Source: Schleiferiaceae bacterium (lineage in GTDB: Bacteria > Bacteroidota > Bacteroidia > Flavobacteriales > Schleiferiaceae). From it: DNA of 58,884 nucleotides. The notes below the pieces were generated by a model. It saw only the letters and a program-made list of their open reading frames with translations, searched no databases and was not told the origin of the DNA. The stretch covers positions 1-58,884 of the forward strand of contig JAGYIN010000011.1 in assembly GCA_018402665.1 (NCBI GenBank), in the 5' to 3' direction. Shown here in pieces: positions 51,475 through 58,884 of this stretch. Position numbers and translations under genes: made by a program. The stretch's first letter is position 1. Every line of letters starts with the position of its first letter.

Positions 51475-52472
51475 AGGTTTTAAAACGAATCTTATGGAGC
51501 TGCGTCAGCGTTCTTTTGTTAGTAACGGCATTTTATTATTCTGGACCAACCTCTGCTCCACCACACTACGATGTCTCTTTTCCTGCTGTACACACTCCTC
51601 TGGAGGCAATCAACGATAGTTTATTGAACTACGATAGGCTTTTAAATGCAGAACCCTGCGCATTAAGTTCCGTTGTCTGGCAAGACGGCGAAAGAGAAAG
51701 TGAATACGTCGTATTGTATTTACATGGATTTAGTGCAACACAGCATGAAGGCGATTCGGTCCGTTTTTGGATTGCTGAACGACTTAAGGCGAATGCCTAT
51801 TATCCACGAATTGCTGGGCACGGCTTGCAAGAGGAAGATTCGATAAGATATGCAACCTATACTGCAACCGCCGCTTGGGAGAAAGCGAAAAGAGACTTCG
51901 CGTTAGCTACTACATTAGGGAAGAAGGTCATTATTATGTCTTGCAGCACGGGTACTCCTTTGGCCCTTAAACTAGCGGCGACTTTCCCAAATAAAGTGTA
52001 TGCCTTAGTAAATTACAGTCCCAACATTAGATTGCATGATCCTCTAGCGGCATTGGTAAATGGTCCTTGGGGTTTGGAGTTACTTAAATGGACCTCTGGT
52101 CAAAATTATCGTGATTTAGCCCCGCGCGAAGATGGCATCATCGAGGAATGTAAACACCGCACCTATTGTTGGGAAAGTGTCGTTCAAATGCAATGGTTAT
52201 TAGAAACTACTATGTTGGAGTCCACATTTAAGGCAGTTACAACGCCTTCTTTGACGATGGTGTGGAACGAATCGGATGAAATGAGGGATAAAGTGGTCAG
52301 CGTTGATAAGGCGCAATGGATGCATGAAAATTTGGGCTCATCCATTAAAGAGTGGTCCAATTGTGCTTGTAAGGATCATGTCATCCATAACCATCAAACA
52401 AGCGAGAAAGCGGAATTCGTCTTTGAAACTACTTTGGCTTTTCTAACAAAACGCTCTTCTGATGGTATTTGA
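51471..52472 (+). CDS. Alpha/beta hydrolase
   Basis: A protein of 333 residues. One N-terminal helix ('ILWSCVSVLLLVTAFYY') anchors or exports it. The hydrolase fold shows 'VVLYLHGFSATQHEGDSV' (oxyanion region), nucleophile Ser in 'IIMSCSTGTPLAL' (SxSxG instead of GxSxG), the acid in 'MVWNESDEMRD' and the His in 'KDHVIHNH'. It may hydrolyse an ester or lipid; the substrate cannot be read. It is coupled to the second SSCFFCG gene and overlaps the BatA gene by 11 bases, so it may be co-expressed with both groups. Confidence 0.88.
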   Translation: MKVLKRILWSCVSVLLLVTAFYYSGPTSAPPHYDVSFPAVHTPLEAINDSLLNYDRLLNAEPCALSSVVWQDGERESEYVVLYLHGFSATQHEGDSVRFWIAERLKANAYYPRIAGHGLQEEDSIRYATYTATAAWEKAKRDFALATTLGKKVIIMSCSTGTPLALKLAATFPNKVYALVNYSPNIRLHDPLAALVNGPWGLELLKWTSGQNYRDLAPREDGIIEECKHRTYCWESVVQMQWLLETTMLESTFKAVTTPSLTMVWNESDEMRDKVVSVDKAQWMHENLGSSIKEWSNCACKDHVIHNHQTSEKAEFVFETTLAFLTKRSSDGI

Positions 52473-53919
52473 GACGCCGCAATGGTTATGGGGTGCAGCT
52501 TTTGCGCTAATCGTCCCTATTATACACTTATTAGGGCGTCGAGCCATCAAACCCATTCTTATTCCATCCTTAATGTGGTTAGAGCAATTCAAAACACAAG
52601 ACCGGAGGCGTAATAAATTGAAAGAATGGTTGCTGGTTTTACTTCGTATGCTTGTTATAGCTTTGTTTTTCCTTTCACTATCGGGGCCTAGAATTGCACG
52701 CACTACCACTACCCTGCTCATCGATAATTCACCTGCGTTTTGGTCTCAAAAGTCAATCTGGTTGCCTGCGGCCATTGATGAACTGCCAAAAGGAACGTTT
52801 TCTGTGTATGTAAGAGGTGGGATTACATTAGGTTTACTACGTTCAGATGAATTGGAGGAAGCGTTGAAGGATTGGCCTGCCTCCACCGCGCCATTACAAG
52901 ACATCGATGAGGCCATACTAATCTCGACCGGTTTTGCCTCTTTGCCAGAAGGAGCTGGCACGTACTATCTGCCCAAAAGAGCACCGTTATTTAATGGGAC
53001 CATTTCATTAGTTACCGAGAATACTAGAGAACAATCCTTTGCCATCACTAATGGACCCTACACAGGAGTTTGGGAAGTTCGTGATTCAACGCAGCTCGTT
53101 TTGCAGGAATTAGACAGTATTGTCCATATTCCTTGGTGGTCTATTGCAACGGATGAATTATTCCTCTCGCATTCAGCAGATTCTATTCTTGAGGACAACA
53201 CGCAAATACTCCGCAGGCCGATGCGTTTGCCCATAATTGTAGTGAACGCTCCTGCGGTTCCGAAGCTCACGGCTTGGACTGTTGACCAGCAGTTGACTTA
53301 TACCAATGCGACAGCTCTGCAACAACTACCATCAGCGGCCATCATTCTATTGAATGGCTTTTCATTTATTCCAGAAGACCTTAAAAAACCCGATTATGTT
53401 CTGCTGCGCATAGCTTACGGAACATCGGAAGCATTAGAAGACGGCTCACTTCCAAATCTAGACGATCCATTCTTTAATGCGTTCTTCATTGGCGCTTCAG
53501 AGCGAAACCGTTGGCCCAATCCGAAGCGGTGGTCTGGAACTGACCTAAGGCATCTCCAACCTCTTTTGCAAACTGCTGACGGTAAAGTATTAGCGGGCTA
53601 TCAAGAATTGGCAAATGGTTCTACCATTTATGAGCAAGCCTTTCCCATTGCTGATGCTGATCATCCCTACTACAAGGCGCTCTTGCAATGGGCGTCTAGC
53701 CTGCAATTGAAAAAAGAGTTTACCGAACTTCTGAATTTTGGTGAGGATCACTATTTAAAAAATCGAACGCGGTTGGATACCACTGATCTTCACTATTTTG
53801 AATGGACGAGAACGCCATTGGCAGTGCGGAAATCGGTTCAATTTTGGACTGAAAGTAAAATAGCTTTGGCACTTGCATTGTTTTGCGCGCTAATTGCCCT
53901 TATTTTTGCTAAAATTTAA
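52462..53919 (+). CDS. BatA-domain membrane protein
   Basis: A protein of 485 residues. The first 75 residues ('FETPQWLWGAAFALIVPIIHLLGRRAIKP', 'LKEWLLVLLRMLVIALFFLSLSGPRI') are the two-helix aerotolerance-regulator N-terminal domain found in BatA-like proteins of Bacteroidota. 'LLIDNSPAFW' follows, a degenerate vWA metal-site start. A large extracytoplasmic region and one C-terminal helix (about 465-483) complete it. The layout parallels the protein at 6030-7685. The next gene, encoding a dihydroorotase-like protein, begins six bases later. Function unknown. Confidence 0.85.
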   Translation: MVFETPQWLWGAAFALIVPIIHLLGRRAIKPILIPSLMWLEQFKTQDRRRNKLKEWLLVLLRMLVIALFFLSLSGPRIARTTTTLLIDNSPAFWSQKSIWLPAAIDELPKGTFSVYVRGGITLGLLRSDELEEALKDWPASTAPLQDIDEAILISTGFASLPEGAGTYYLPKRAPLFNGTISLVTENTREQSFAITNGPYTGVWEVRDSTQLVLQELDSIVHIPWWSIATDELFLSHSADSILEDNTQILRRPMRLPIIVVNAPAVPKLTAWTVDQQLTYTNATALQQLPSAAIILLNGFSFIPEDLKKPDYVLLRIAYGTSEALEDGSLPNLDDPFFNAFFIGASERNRWPNPKRWSGTDLRHLQPLLQTADGKVLAGYQELANGSTIYEQAFPIADADHPYYKALLQWASSLQLKKEFTELLNFGEDHYLKNRTRLDTTDLHYFEWTRTPLAVRKSVQFWTESKIALALALFCALIALIFAKI

Positions 53920-53924
53920 TCGAG

Positions 53925-55169
53925 ATGCAACTCCTCTTCAAAAATGCCTACGTAGTTGACGTTCAAAGTCCTTACCATTTACAAACCGTAGATATTTTAG
54001 TTGAAGGAACTCAGATTACTTCCATAGGAGACCTCGCTGCACTCGACTGTCCCAGCATAGATTTAGCTGGTGCAACTTTAACCACAGGTTTTGCAGAACT
54101 GCACAGTGATCTAGGTGAGCCTGGTAATGAGGAATGTGAAACTTTAGAGACAGGCGCAGCCGCTGCTGCATCGGGTGGTTTTACGGCTGTGGGTGTGGTA
54201 AGCAATGGAACCCCTGGAATTGAAAACAAGACGGGCGTAGAGTTTATTCTAAGTAAGGGCGATAGTATCGCTGTTAACTTAGTCCCTGTAGGCTCAGCAA
54301 GCAAGTCAAGAGCTGGTAAAGAGATGAGCGACATGTTCGACATGTACCAGCACGGTACCCTGTTGTTTGGTGATTACAAACACGGCATGCACAACGCAAA
54401 CCTCTTGAAATTGGCCCTTTTGTACACGAAACCTTTTGGCCGCATCATGGTGCATCCGGAGGATGCTAATCTTGCAGTTAATGGTCAAGTCAATGAGGGA
54501 GTTACTTCAACGTATGTAGGTTTGAAAGGGATCCCAGATATTGCCGAATTCGTACAAATCGATCGAGATTTAAAGTTATTGGAATACACAGAAGGTAGTA
54601 TGCACATCGCTAGTGTGAGCACTGCTGAAGGTATAGATGCCATACGAAAGGCCAAATCTAAAGGCCTTAATCTAACTTGTAGTGTGAACATGCATCACTT
54701 ACTCTTCGATGAAACCGCGGTGGCTACCTATGATGCCAATTTTAAGGTAACCCCACCGCTACGAACAGCGCTGGACCAGCAAGCGCTTTGGTCGGCTCTA
54801 GAAGATGGCACTGTAGACTGTCTAGCTGTGGATCACTTGCCCAAGGATATTGAACAAAAGGCATGTGAGTTTGATAACGCCTCTTTTGGTATGGCTGGGT
54901 TTGAAGGTGCACTAGTGCATCTCTTAGATGCAAGGAAACTGGATTGGACCGCACTACAGCAAGTTTGCTCAACGAACCCGCGCGCACTTTTAGGCCTTCC
55001 TGAATTAAAGATTGTGGAAGGAGCTATAGCTGAATTTACGATCATCGATGAAAACGGCTCTGACCTTACTGGTTTTGCATCGAAAGCACACAATAATCCA
55101 TTCAAAGGGACAACGGCTGAACATCGTGTTGTTGGAGTGTACGTAAATGGTCAATACCTCGGCAACTAA
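53925..55169 (+). CDS. Dihydroorotase-like protein with degenerate active site
   Basis: A protein of 414 residues of the cyclic amidohydrolase family, closest to dihydroorotase ('VSNGTPGIENKTGVEFI', 'MHIASVSTAEGIDAI', 'VTPPLRTALDQQALWSAL'). The zinc motif is altered: the usual DLHVHLREPG appears as 'ELHSDLGEPG', so the second His is Asp62 and the substrate-binding Arg is Gly64. 'VHPEDANL' replaces the QHCED-type His loop and 'VDHLPKD' replaces 'TDHAPH'. Such proteins occur beside a genuine PyrC in many Bacteroidota and may be non-catalytic partners of aspartate transcarbamoylase. Whether this one has activity cannot be told from sequence. The 3' end overlaps the convergent hydrolase gene by four bases. 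Confidence 0.87.
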   Translation: MQLLFKNAYVVDVQSPYHLQTVDILVEGTQITSIGDLAALDCPSIDLAGATLTTGFAELHSDLGEPGNEECETLETGAAAAASGGFTAVGVVSNGTPGIENKTGVEFILSKGDSIAVNLVPVGSASKSRAGKEMSDMFDMYQHGTLLFGDYKHGMHNANLLKLALLYTKPFGRIMVHPEDANLAVNGQVNEGVTSTYVGLKGIPDIAEFVQIDRDLKLLEYTEGSMHIASVSTAEGIDAIRKAKSKGLNLTCSVNMHHLLFDETAVATYDANFKVTPPLRTALDQQALWSALEDGTVDCLAVDHLPKDIEQKACEFDNASFGMAGFEGALVHLLDARKLDWTALQQVCSTNPRALLGLPELKIVEGAIAEFTIIDENGSDLTGFASKAHNNPFKGTTAEHRVVGVYVNGQYLGN

Positions 55170-55948
55170 AGCGTCACAGGCAGCCTGAGACCATCGTAAC
55201 TTAGGTGCATTCCTTCTGGTAATTCACGCTCAACATTTTCGTGTTTCCCCATGTAATGACTCATATGAATGAAGTAGGTATGCTCAGCATTTATTTCTTT
55301 TGCGCAGGAAATGGCTTGTTCTAGATTAAAGTGACTGTGGTGTACTTTTCTATGCAAGGCGTCAAGAATTAAATAGTTGCATCCTTTTAATTGCTCCAAT
55401 GCAGCTTCTGGAATACCGTTGACATCCGTTAAATAGGCCGTATCCCCTATTCTATAGCCTAAGATGGGTAAGTTTCCATGGTTTACACCAATAGGAATGA
55501 CTTCAATCCCATTTATCGCAAAGGGTGTTTCAGGGGTTATAGTTGTTGTAGCGAAACGAGGCGCACCAGGATAAGGTTGTGGTTCAAAAGCATAATGAAA
55601 TGCTTTTTTGATTCTGTTTAAAACGCGTTCCTGACCGTAAAGTGCCATTTCCTTGTTCAAACGAAATATAATAGGACGAACATCATCCAGCCCTGCGATG
55701 TGGTCCTGATGCTCGTGGGTGAATAGAACGGCATCCACGTGGACCAATTGTTCTCGGAGCATTTGAGTTCGAAAATCAGGGCCCGTATCTATTTGCAACG
55801 AGGCCTCGGGAAAGTGAATGTGGACAGAGCTCCTTGTTCTTGTGTCGCGAGGGTCTGCACTTTGACAAACACTACATTCACAGCCTATGACAGGGACTCC
55901 CTGCGAAGTTCCGGACCCTAAAAATATCAATTCCCCTGTTTGGCTCAT
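55166..55948 (-). CDS. MBL-fold metallo-hydrolase, PhnP-like
   Basis: A protein of 260 residues. The start 'LIFLGSGTSQGVPVIGCECSVCQS' is typical of PhnP-like phosphodiesterases, with a Cys pair that binds structural zinc. The metal site 'FTHEHQDHIAGLDD' (HxHxDH), then 'GVNHGNLPILGYRI', 'AYLTDVNGIP', 'NYLILDALH' and 'HSHFNLEQAI' complete the metallo-beta-lactamase set. PhnP acts on cyclic ribose phosphates in phosphonate use, but no phn genes are present. The Bacteroidota members probably act on another phosphodiester. Confidence 0.92.
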   Translation of the reverse strand: MSQTGELIFLGSGTSQGVPVIGCECSVCQSADPRDTRTRSSVHIHFPEASLQIDTGPDFRTQMLREQLVHVDAVLFTHEHQDHIAGLDDVRPIIFRLNKEMALYGQERVLNRIKKAFHYAFEPQPYPGAPRFATTTITPETPFAINGIEVIPIGVNHGNLPILGYRIGDTAYLTDVNGIPEAALEQLKGCNYLILDALHRKVHHSHFNLEQAISCAKEINAEHTYFIHMSHYMGKHENVERELPEGMHLSYDGLRLPVTL

Positions 55949-55999
55949 TCTTTGTAGGTTTTTAGCACCTTTTCATTCCGAGGGATGAAGACTAAATGC

Positions 56000-56007
56000 T
56001 ACTTTTG
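56000..56007 (+). promoter_or_regulatory. Predicted -7 element, leaderless geometry
   Basis: TACTTTTG, an exact TAnnTTTG match, ends five bases (TTACA) before the GTG start at 56013. Confidence 0.6.
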
Positions 56008-56012
56008 TTACA

Positions 56013-57452
56013 GTGATTAACCTATCAGCTCTTCGCATGAATGACCGCGTCATCTTAACCACCGCCCAAAAGGCCCTTAAAATTAATCTAAACTCAGAGA
56101 TTTACGGCACTTTCGCTGAAATTGGAGCCGGTCAAGAAACGGTACGAGAGTTTTTTAGAGCAGGTGCCGCTTCCGGGACAATTGCTAAGGCAATGAGTGC
56201 CTACGACAAGGCTTTTTCAGATGATATTTACGGTATCGAAGAAGATAATAGATACGTTACAGAAAGTAGATTGCGTAAGATGCTGAAGCATGAATACAAT
56301 CTCATCGAGAAGCGTTTAGATCGAAATCTACATCCAAACAAGACGTACTTTGCCTATGCAAATACGGTTGCTACGATCAACTTTACCAAAACCTTCAAAG
56401 GCCACGGGTGGATGGGGATTCGTTTTCAAGCAGATGCTTCTAAAGGCACGAATGATATTATTATCCATTTCAGACTTGGAGAAAATGAAGCGAAGCATCA
56501 GCAAGAAACCGTAGGTCGTCTAGGTACAAATCTGATTTTTGGCGCTTACAACTACTACGAAGATCCAAAGTTCTTCTTATCGACTTTGTACGACAACATC
56601 GATAAGGATGCTATCGAGATTGATTTGATTAATTTCTCAGGTCCAGATTTTGAATCGGTGGATAACCGATTGATGTCACTGCAATTGATTAAGAATGGCT
56701 ACACTGAGGCGGTAATTTTTGGTCCTGAAGGAAATAATCTTTTGCCTGCAGAATTACTCTACAAGAAAAATATACTCGCGATGCGCGGTTCCTTCCGACC
56801 CGTTACTCGCGTGAATATGGACATGATCAAGCGCGGTTATGATTTGTTCGCAAACGACAAGAAAGTAAATTCAGATAAGACGGTGGTTCTGTGGGAAATC
56901 ACTTTGAACAACCTACTGGCCGAAGGCGAGTTGGACGAACAAGACTTTTTAGATCGTGCTGAAATACTCTGCAGTCTTGGCCAGACGGTATTAATCTCAA
57001 ACTATCAAGAATACTATAAGCTAGTAGATTACTTTGGTCGTTTCTCGAAAAAGCGTCAAGGATTGGTTATGGGCGTCAACAACCTTAGTGAGTTATTTGA
57101 TGAAAAATACTACCGTGACCTACAAGGTGGAATTCTAGAAGCATTTGGAAGAATATTCTCTAAGGATTTGAAGATTCTAGTTTACCCTTTCCAAGAAAAT
57201 GAAAATGCCAAAATCTTGAGAAAAGAGGATGCGGAAGTCCACCCTAGATTTAGACCGATCATTGACTATTTAAATTTCCACAATAGAATCATAGATATTG
57301 AGGAGTTCGATGAGGAAATAAAAAATATTTTCTCGCGCGAGGTGTTGCGCAAAATACGTTGTGGCGAAGAGGGTTGGGAAAATTGTTTACCGCAATACGT
57401 AGACCGCGTTATTAAGGAAAAAGAGCTCTTTGGTTATACGCCTGAAGTGTGA
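56013..57452 (+). CDS. Conserved hypothetical protein, ~480 residues
   Basis: A protein of 479 residues starting with GTG. It is a conserved cytosolic family in Bacteroidota that public annotations label inconsistently. No signal, membrane helix or familiar catalytic motif is visible. Distinct segments are 'IYGTFAEIGAGQETVREFFRAGAASGTIAKAMSAYDK', 'KTYFAYANTVATINF', 'GHGWMGIRFQ' and 'GVNNLSELFDEKYYRDLQGGILEAFGRIF'. I do not assign a function. The promoter element five bases upstream fixes the GTG; an internal ATG eight codons in is an alternative. It converges with the photolyase gene, one base apart. Confidence 0.85.
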   Translation: MINLSALRMNDRVILTTAQKALKINLNSEIYGTFAEIGAGQETVREFFRAGAASGTIAKAMSAYDKAFSDDIYGIEEDNRYVTESRLRKMLKHEYNLIEKRLDRNLHPNKTYFAYANTVATINFTKTFKGHGWMGIRFQADASKGTNDIIIHFRLGENEAKHQQETVGRLGTNLIFGAYNYYEDPKFFLSTLYDNIDKDAIEIDLINFSGPDFESVDNRLMSLQLIKNGYTEAVIFGPEGNNLLPAELLYKKNILAMRGSFRPVTRVNMDMIKRGYDLFANDKKVNSDKTVVLWEITLNNLLAEGELDEQDFLDRAEILCSLGQTVLISNYQEYYKLVDYFGRFSKKRQGLVMGVNNLSELFDEKYYRDLQGGILEAFGRIFSKDLKILVYPFQENENAKILRKEDAEVHPRFRPIIDYLNFHNRIIDIEEFDEEIKNIFSREVLRKIRCGEEGWENCLPQYVDRVIKEKELFGYTPEV

Positions 57453-57453
57453 T

Positions 57454-58767
57454 CTAGGTGTTTGATAATGCATCCTTGTAGGTTGAAAGACATCGCTCAC
57501 GGGCCCATTTGTGTTCCACTATGGGTTTAGGATAAAGGTGTGTGTTTAATTCTGGCAACCATTTATTCACATATGAAAGCTCCTTATCGAATTTTTCCAT
57601 TTGTGAGGTTGGATTAAATACACGGAAATAAGGTGCTGCATCTAAGCCACTCCCACTCGCCCATTGCCAACCGCCAATATTGCTGGCTAAATCAAAATCG
57701 AGAAGTTTCGCTGCGAAATAGGCCTCTCCCCATCTCCAATCTATCAAAAGATGCTTCGTCAAAAAGCTGGCGACAATCATCCGCACGCGATTGTGCATAA
57801 AACCGGTTGCATTTAATTCTCGCATACCTGCGTCAACAATGGGGTATCCTGTCTTTCCCTTGCACCAAAGATCGAAATGATGCTCATCGTTTGACCATGG
57901 AATAAAGTCATATTTAGGCTTTATTGCCTTAGTGCGACTTTCTGGAAAATAATAAAGTGCCATTTGAAAGAAGTCACGCCATATCAGCTCATTCAAGAAC
58001 GTTTCGTTTGTACGTTCACTGATTCTCGCAAGTTCTCGAATACTAACGGTCCCAAATCTTAGATGAATGCCCAATCTGGTAGTTCCTCTTTTAAGACCGG
58101 GGAAATTCCTTGTACTGTCGTAGTTTGAGATGATATCCTTCGAAATGCGAGCAGAGGGTATCTCTATTGCTGTTTGCTCGAATCCCATCGCCCCTAAGGG
58201 AATTAATGAGGTCACTTCCGCTGCACTAAAGAATGCGTCAAAATACGCTTCATTTGGATAGTCTTTAAAGTGATAAGGCGTGCAGCGTTTTCTCCAAGCT
58301 TTTGCGTAAGGACTGTAGACTAAGTATGGTGTGCCGTCCGCTTTTACTACTTCGTTCTTTTCAAAAATAACATGGTCTTTAGCTCCAATACACGAAATAT
58401 GCTTGGTTTCTAAATAGTTGTAAACCGCTTTGTCTCGTTGCCGAGCATAGGGTTCGTAATCCCGGTTAAAGAAAAGACCGGTTACTTCATAGTGGTCACA
58501 AAGTGATTGTATCACCGCTAACGGTTGGTCATAAAAAACCAACAAATCCGAACCCAGGTCCTGAAGTTGCGACTTTAAATGTTGAATACGTTCATGTAAA
58601 AAGGATATACGCGCATCTTGTCGGTCTTCAAGTTTTGAAAGAATTGCAGGATCAAAAATAAATATAGGCACAACGGGTGAACCGCTCTTGAGTGCTTTCC
58701 AAAGCCCTGCGTTATCCTCTAATCTTAAATCCCGTCTGAACCAAAAAAGACTAACCTTTTGAGTCAT
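57454..58767 (-). CDS. phr: Deoxyribodipyrimidine photolyase (cryptochrome/photolyase family)
   Basis: A protein of 437 residues. It repairs UV-induced pyrimidine dimers using blue light. The N-terminal antenna domain begins 'VSLFWFRRDLRLEDNAGL'. The FAD domain carries 'RLGIHLRFGTVSIREL', 'LIWRDFFQMALYYFP', 'GKTGYPIVDAGMRELNATGFMHNRVRMIVASFL' and 'GGWQWASGSGLDAAPYFRVFNP', with Trp residues that fit the electron-transfer chain. It follows the folE stop directly (TAAATG), so it is co-transcribed. That is notable because many photolyases use a folate antenna derived from the FolE pathway. Confidence 0.96.
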   Translation of the reverse strand: MTQKVSLFWFRRDLRLEDNAGLWKALKSGSPVVPIFIFDPAILSKLEDRQDARISFLHERIQHLKSQLQDLGSDLLVFYDQPLAVIQSLCDHYEVTGLFFNRDYEPYARQRDKAVYNYLETKHISCIGAKDHVIFEKNEVVKADGTPYLVYSPYAKAWRKRCTPYHFKDYPNEAYFDAFFSAAEVTSLIPLGAMGFEQTAIEIPSARISKDIISNYDSTRNFPGLKRGTTRLGIHLRFGTVSIRELARISERTNETFLNELIWRDFFQMALYYFPESRTKAIKPKYDFIPWSNDEHHFDLWCKGKTGYPIVDAGMRELNATGFMHNRVRMIVASFLTKHLLIDWRWGEAYFAAKLLDFDLASNIGGWQWASGSGLDAAPYFRVFNPTSQMEKFDKELSYVNKWLPELNTHLYPKPIVEHKWARERCLSTYKDALSNT

Positions 58768-58884
58768 TTATTGTACTGCGTTTAGGAAATATTGACGCTG
58801 TATTTCATCTTCAAATGCACCATGAAATGCCATGGTAATGGTCGAACTACCGGCATCTTCTATTCCTCTCGTCTTCACACACAT
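58768..58884 (-). CDS. folE: GTP cyclohydrolase I, C-terminal fragment
   Basis: A reverse-strand frame of 38 codons plus TAA enters from the right edge. Its sequence 'MCVKTRGIEDAGSSTITMAF' is the conserved C-terminal part of type I GTP cyclohydrolase, whose Cys here corresponds to one of the three zinc ligands. The enzyme makes dihydroneopterin triphosphate, the first step to folate. The 5' part lies beyond the window. The stop directly precedes the photolyase ATG. Confidence 0.88.
   Translation of the reverse strand: MCVKTRGIEDAGSSTITMAFHGAFEDEIQRQYFLNAVQ

Noticed and set aside
1-58884. CRISPR arrays, rRNA genes or insertion sequences
   Set aside because: No regularly spaced repeats, rRNA signatures or transposase genes were seen; the only mobile-element sign is the integrase at the left edge.

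Overview
The window looks like a chromosomal segment of a member of the Bacteroidota, most likely Flavobacteriales, perhaps near the Cryomorphaceae/Schleiferiaceae (family-level placement is a guess). The evidence is the repeated Bacteroidota -7 promoter element TAnnTTTG, the near absence of Shine-Dalgarno sequences, many short lipoproteins with SxC-type lipoboxes, an S46 dipeptidyl-peptidase, BatA-type proteins, a DUF6580 membrane protein, a TonB-dependent receptor and Bacteroidota-restricted hypothetical families. Genes are tightly packed, often with ATGA or TAATG overlaps, and no stretch over 300 bases is without a gene.

Layout. 1-2005: the edge of an integrated element. A tyrosine recombinase running off the left edge and a zinc-ribbon/HTH protein sit directly behind the 3' end of mnmE, a classic integration site. 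2006-13372: housekeeping and envelope genes (mnmE, sucD, a SPOR-like protein, fabG, a large membrane protein, a TlpA-like lipoprotein, an S46 peptidase, a di-haem peroxidase, glyA). 13405-17554: two PAP2 phosphatases, a lipoprotein, a 39-residue membrane protein, tRNA-Met, an MFS transporter and a START-like protein. 17586-21973: a minus-strand operon (lipoprotein, sugar-phosphate transferase, 3-hydroxyacyl-CoA dehydrogenase, C1 peptidase). 22051-25085: pcm, smpB, pyrD and an HMG-CoA-lyase-like gene. 25088-28601: a cobalamin riboswitch followed by a BtuB-like receptor and a BtuG-like beta-propeller lipoprotein, with a DUF6580 gene converging on them. 28635-34192: a small XRE regulator, a PhoD-like phosphatase, a frameshifted M14 carboxypeptidase, a short SSB, an ACT-like protein and an HI0933-type flavoprotein.

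34306-40302 is the most striking block: an apparent DNA-damage mutagenesis operon made of a self-cleaving LexA-like XRE-S24 repressor, a Y-family polymerase with a clamp-binding motif, an SRAP/HMCES protein that acts on abasic sites, and a DnaE2-type error-prone polymerase with a degraded PHP domain. 40424-48501 holds a TPR protein, gyrA, clpC and an exonuclease/GIY-YIG fusion. 48560-52472 holds a DUF456 protein and a compact ABC system with a histidine-rich extracytoplasmic permease segment and two tandem SSCFFCG proteins, possibly a metal transporter. 52462-58884 holds a BatA protein, a dihydroorotase-like protein lacking key active-site residues, a PhnP-like hydrolase, a conserved hypothetical, a photolyase and the 3' end of folE.

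A theme across the window is promoter placement. At ten starts the -7 element (exact or with one mismatch) lies only 4-5 bases before the start codon, which predicts leaderless or nearly leaderless mRNAs. Several of these genes begin with GTG.
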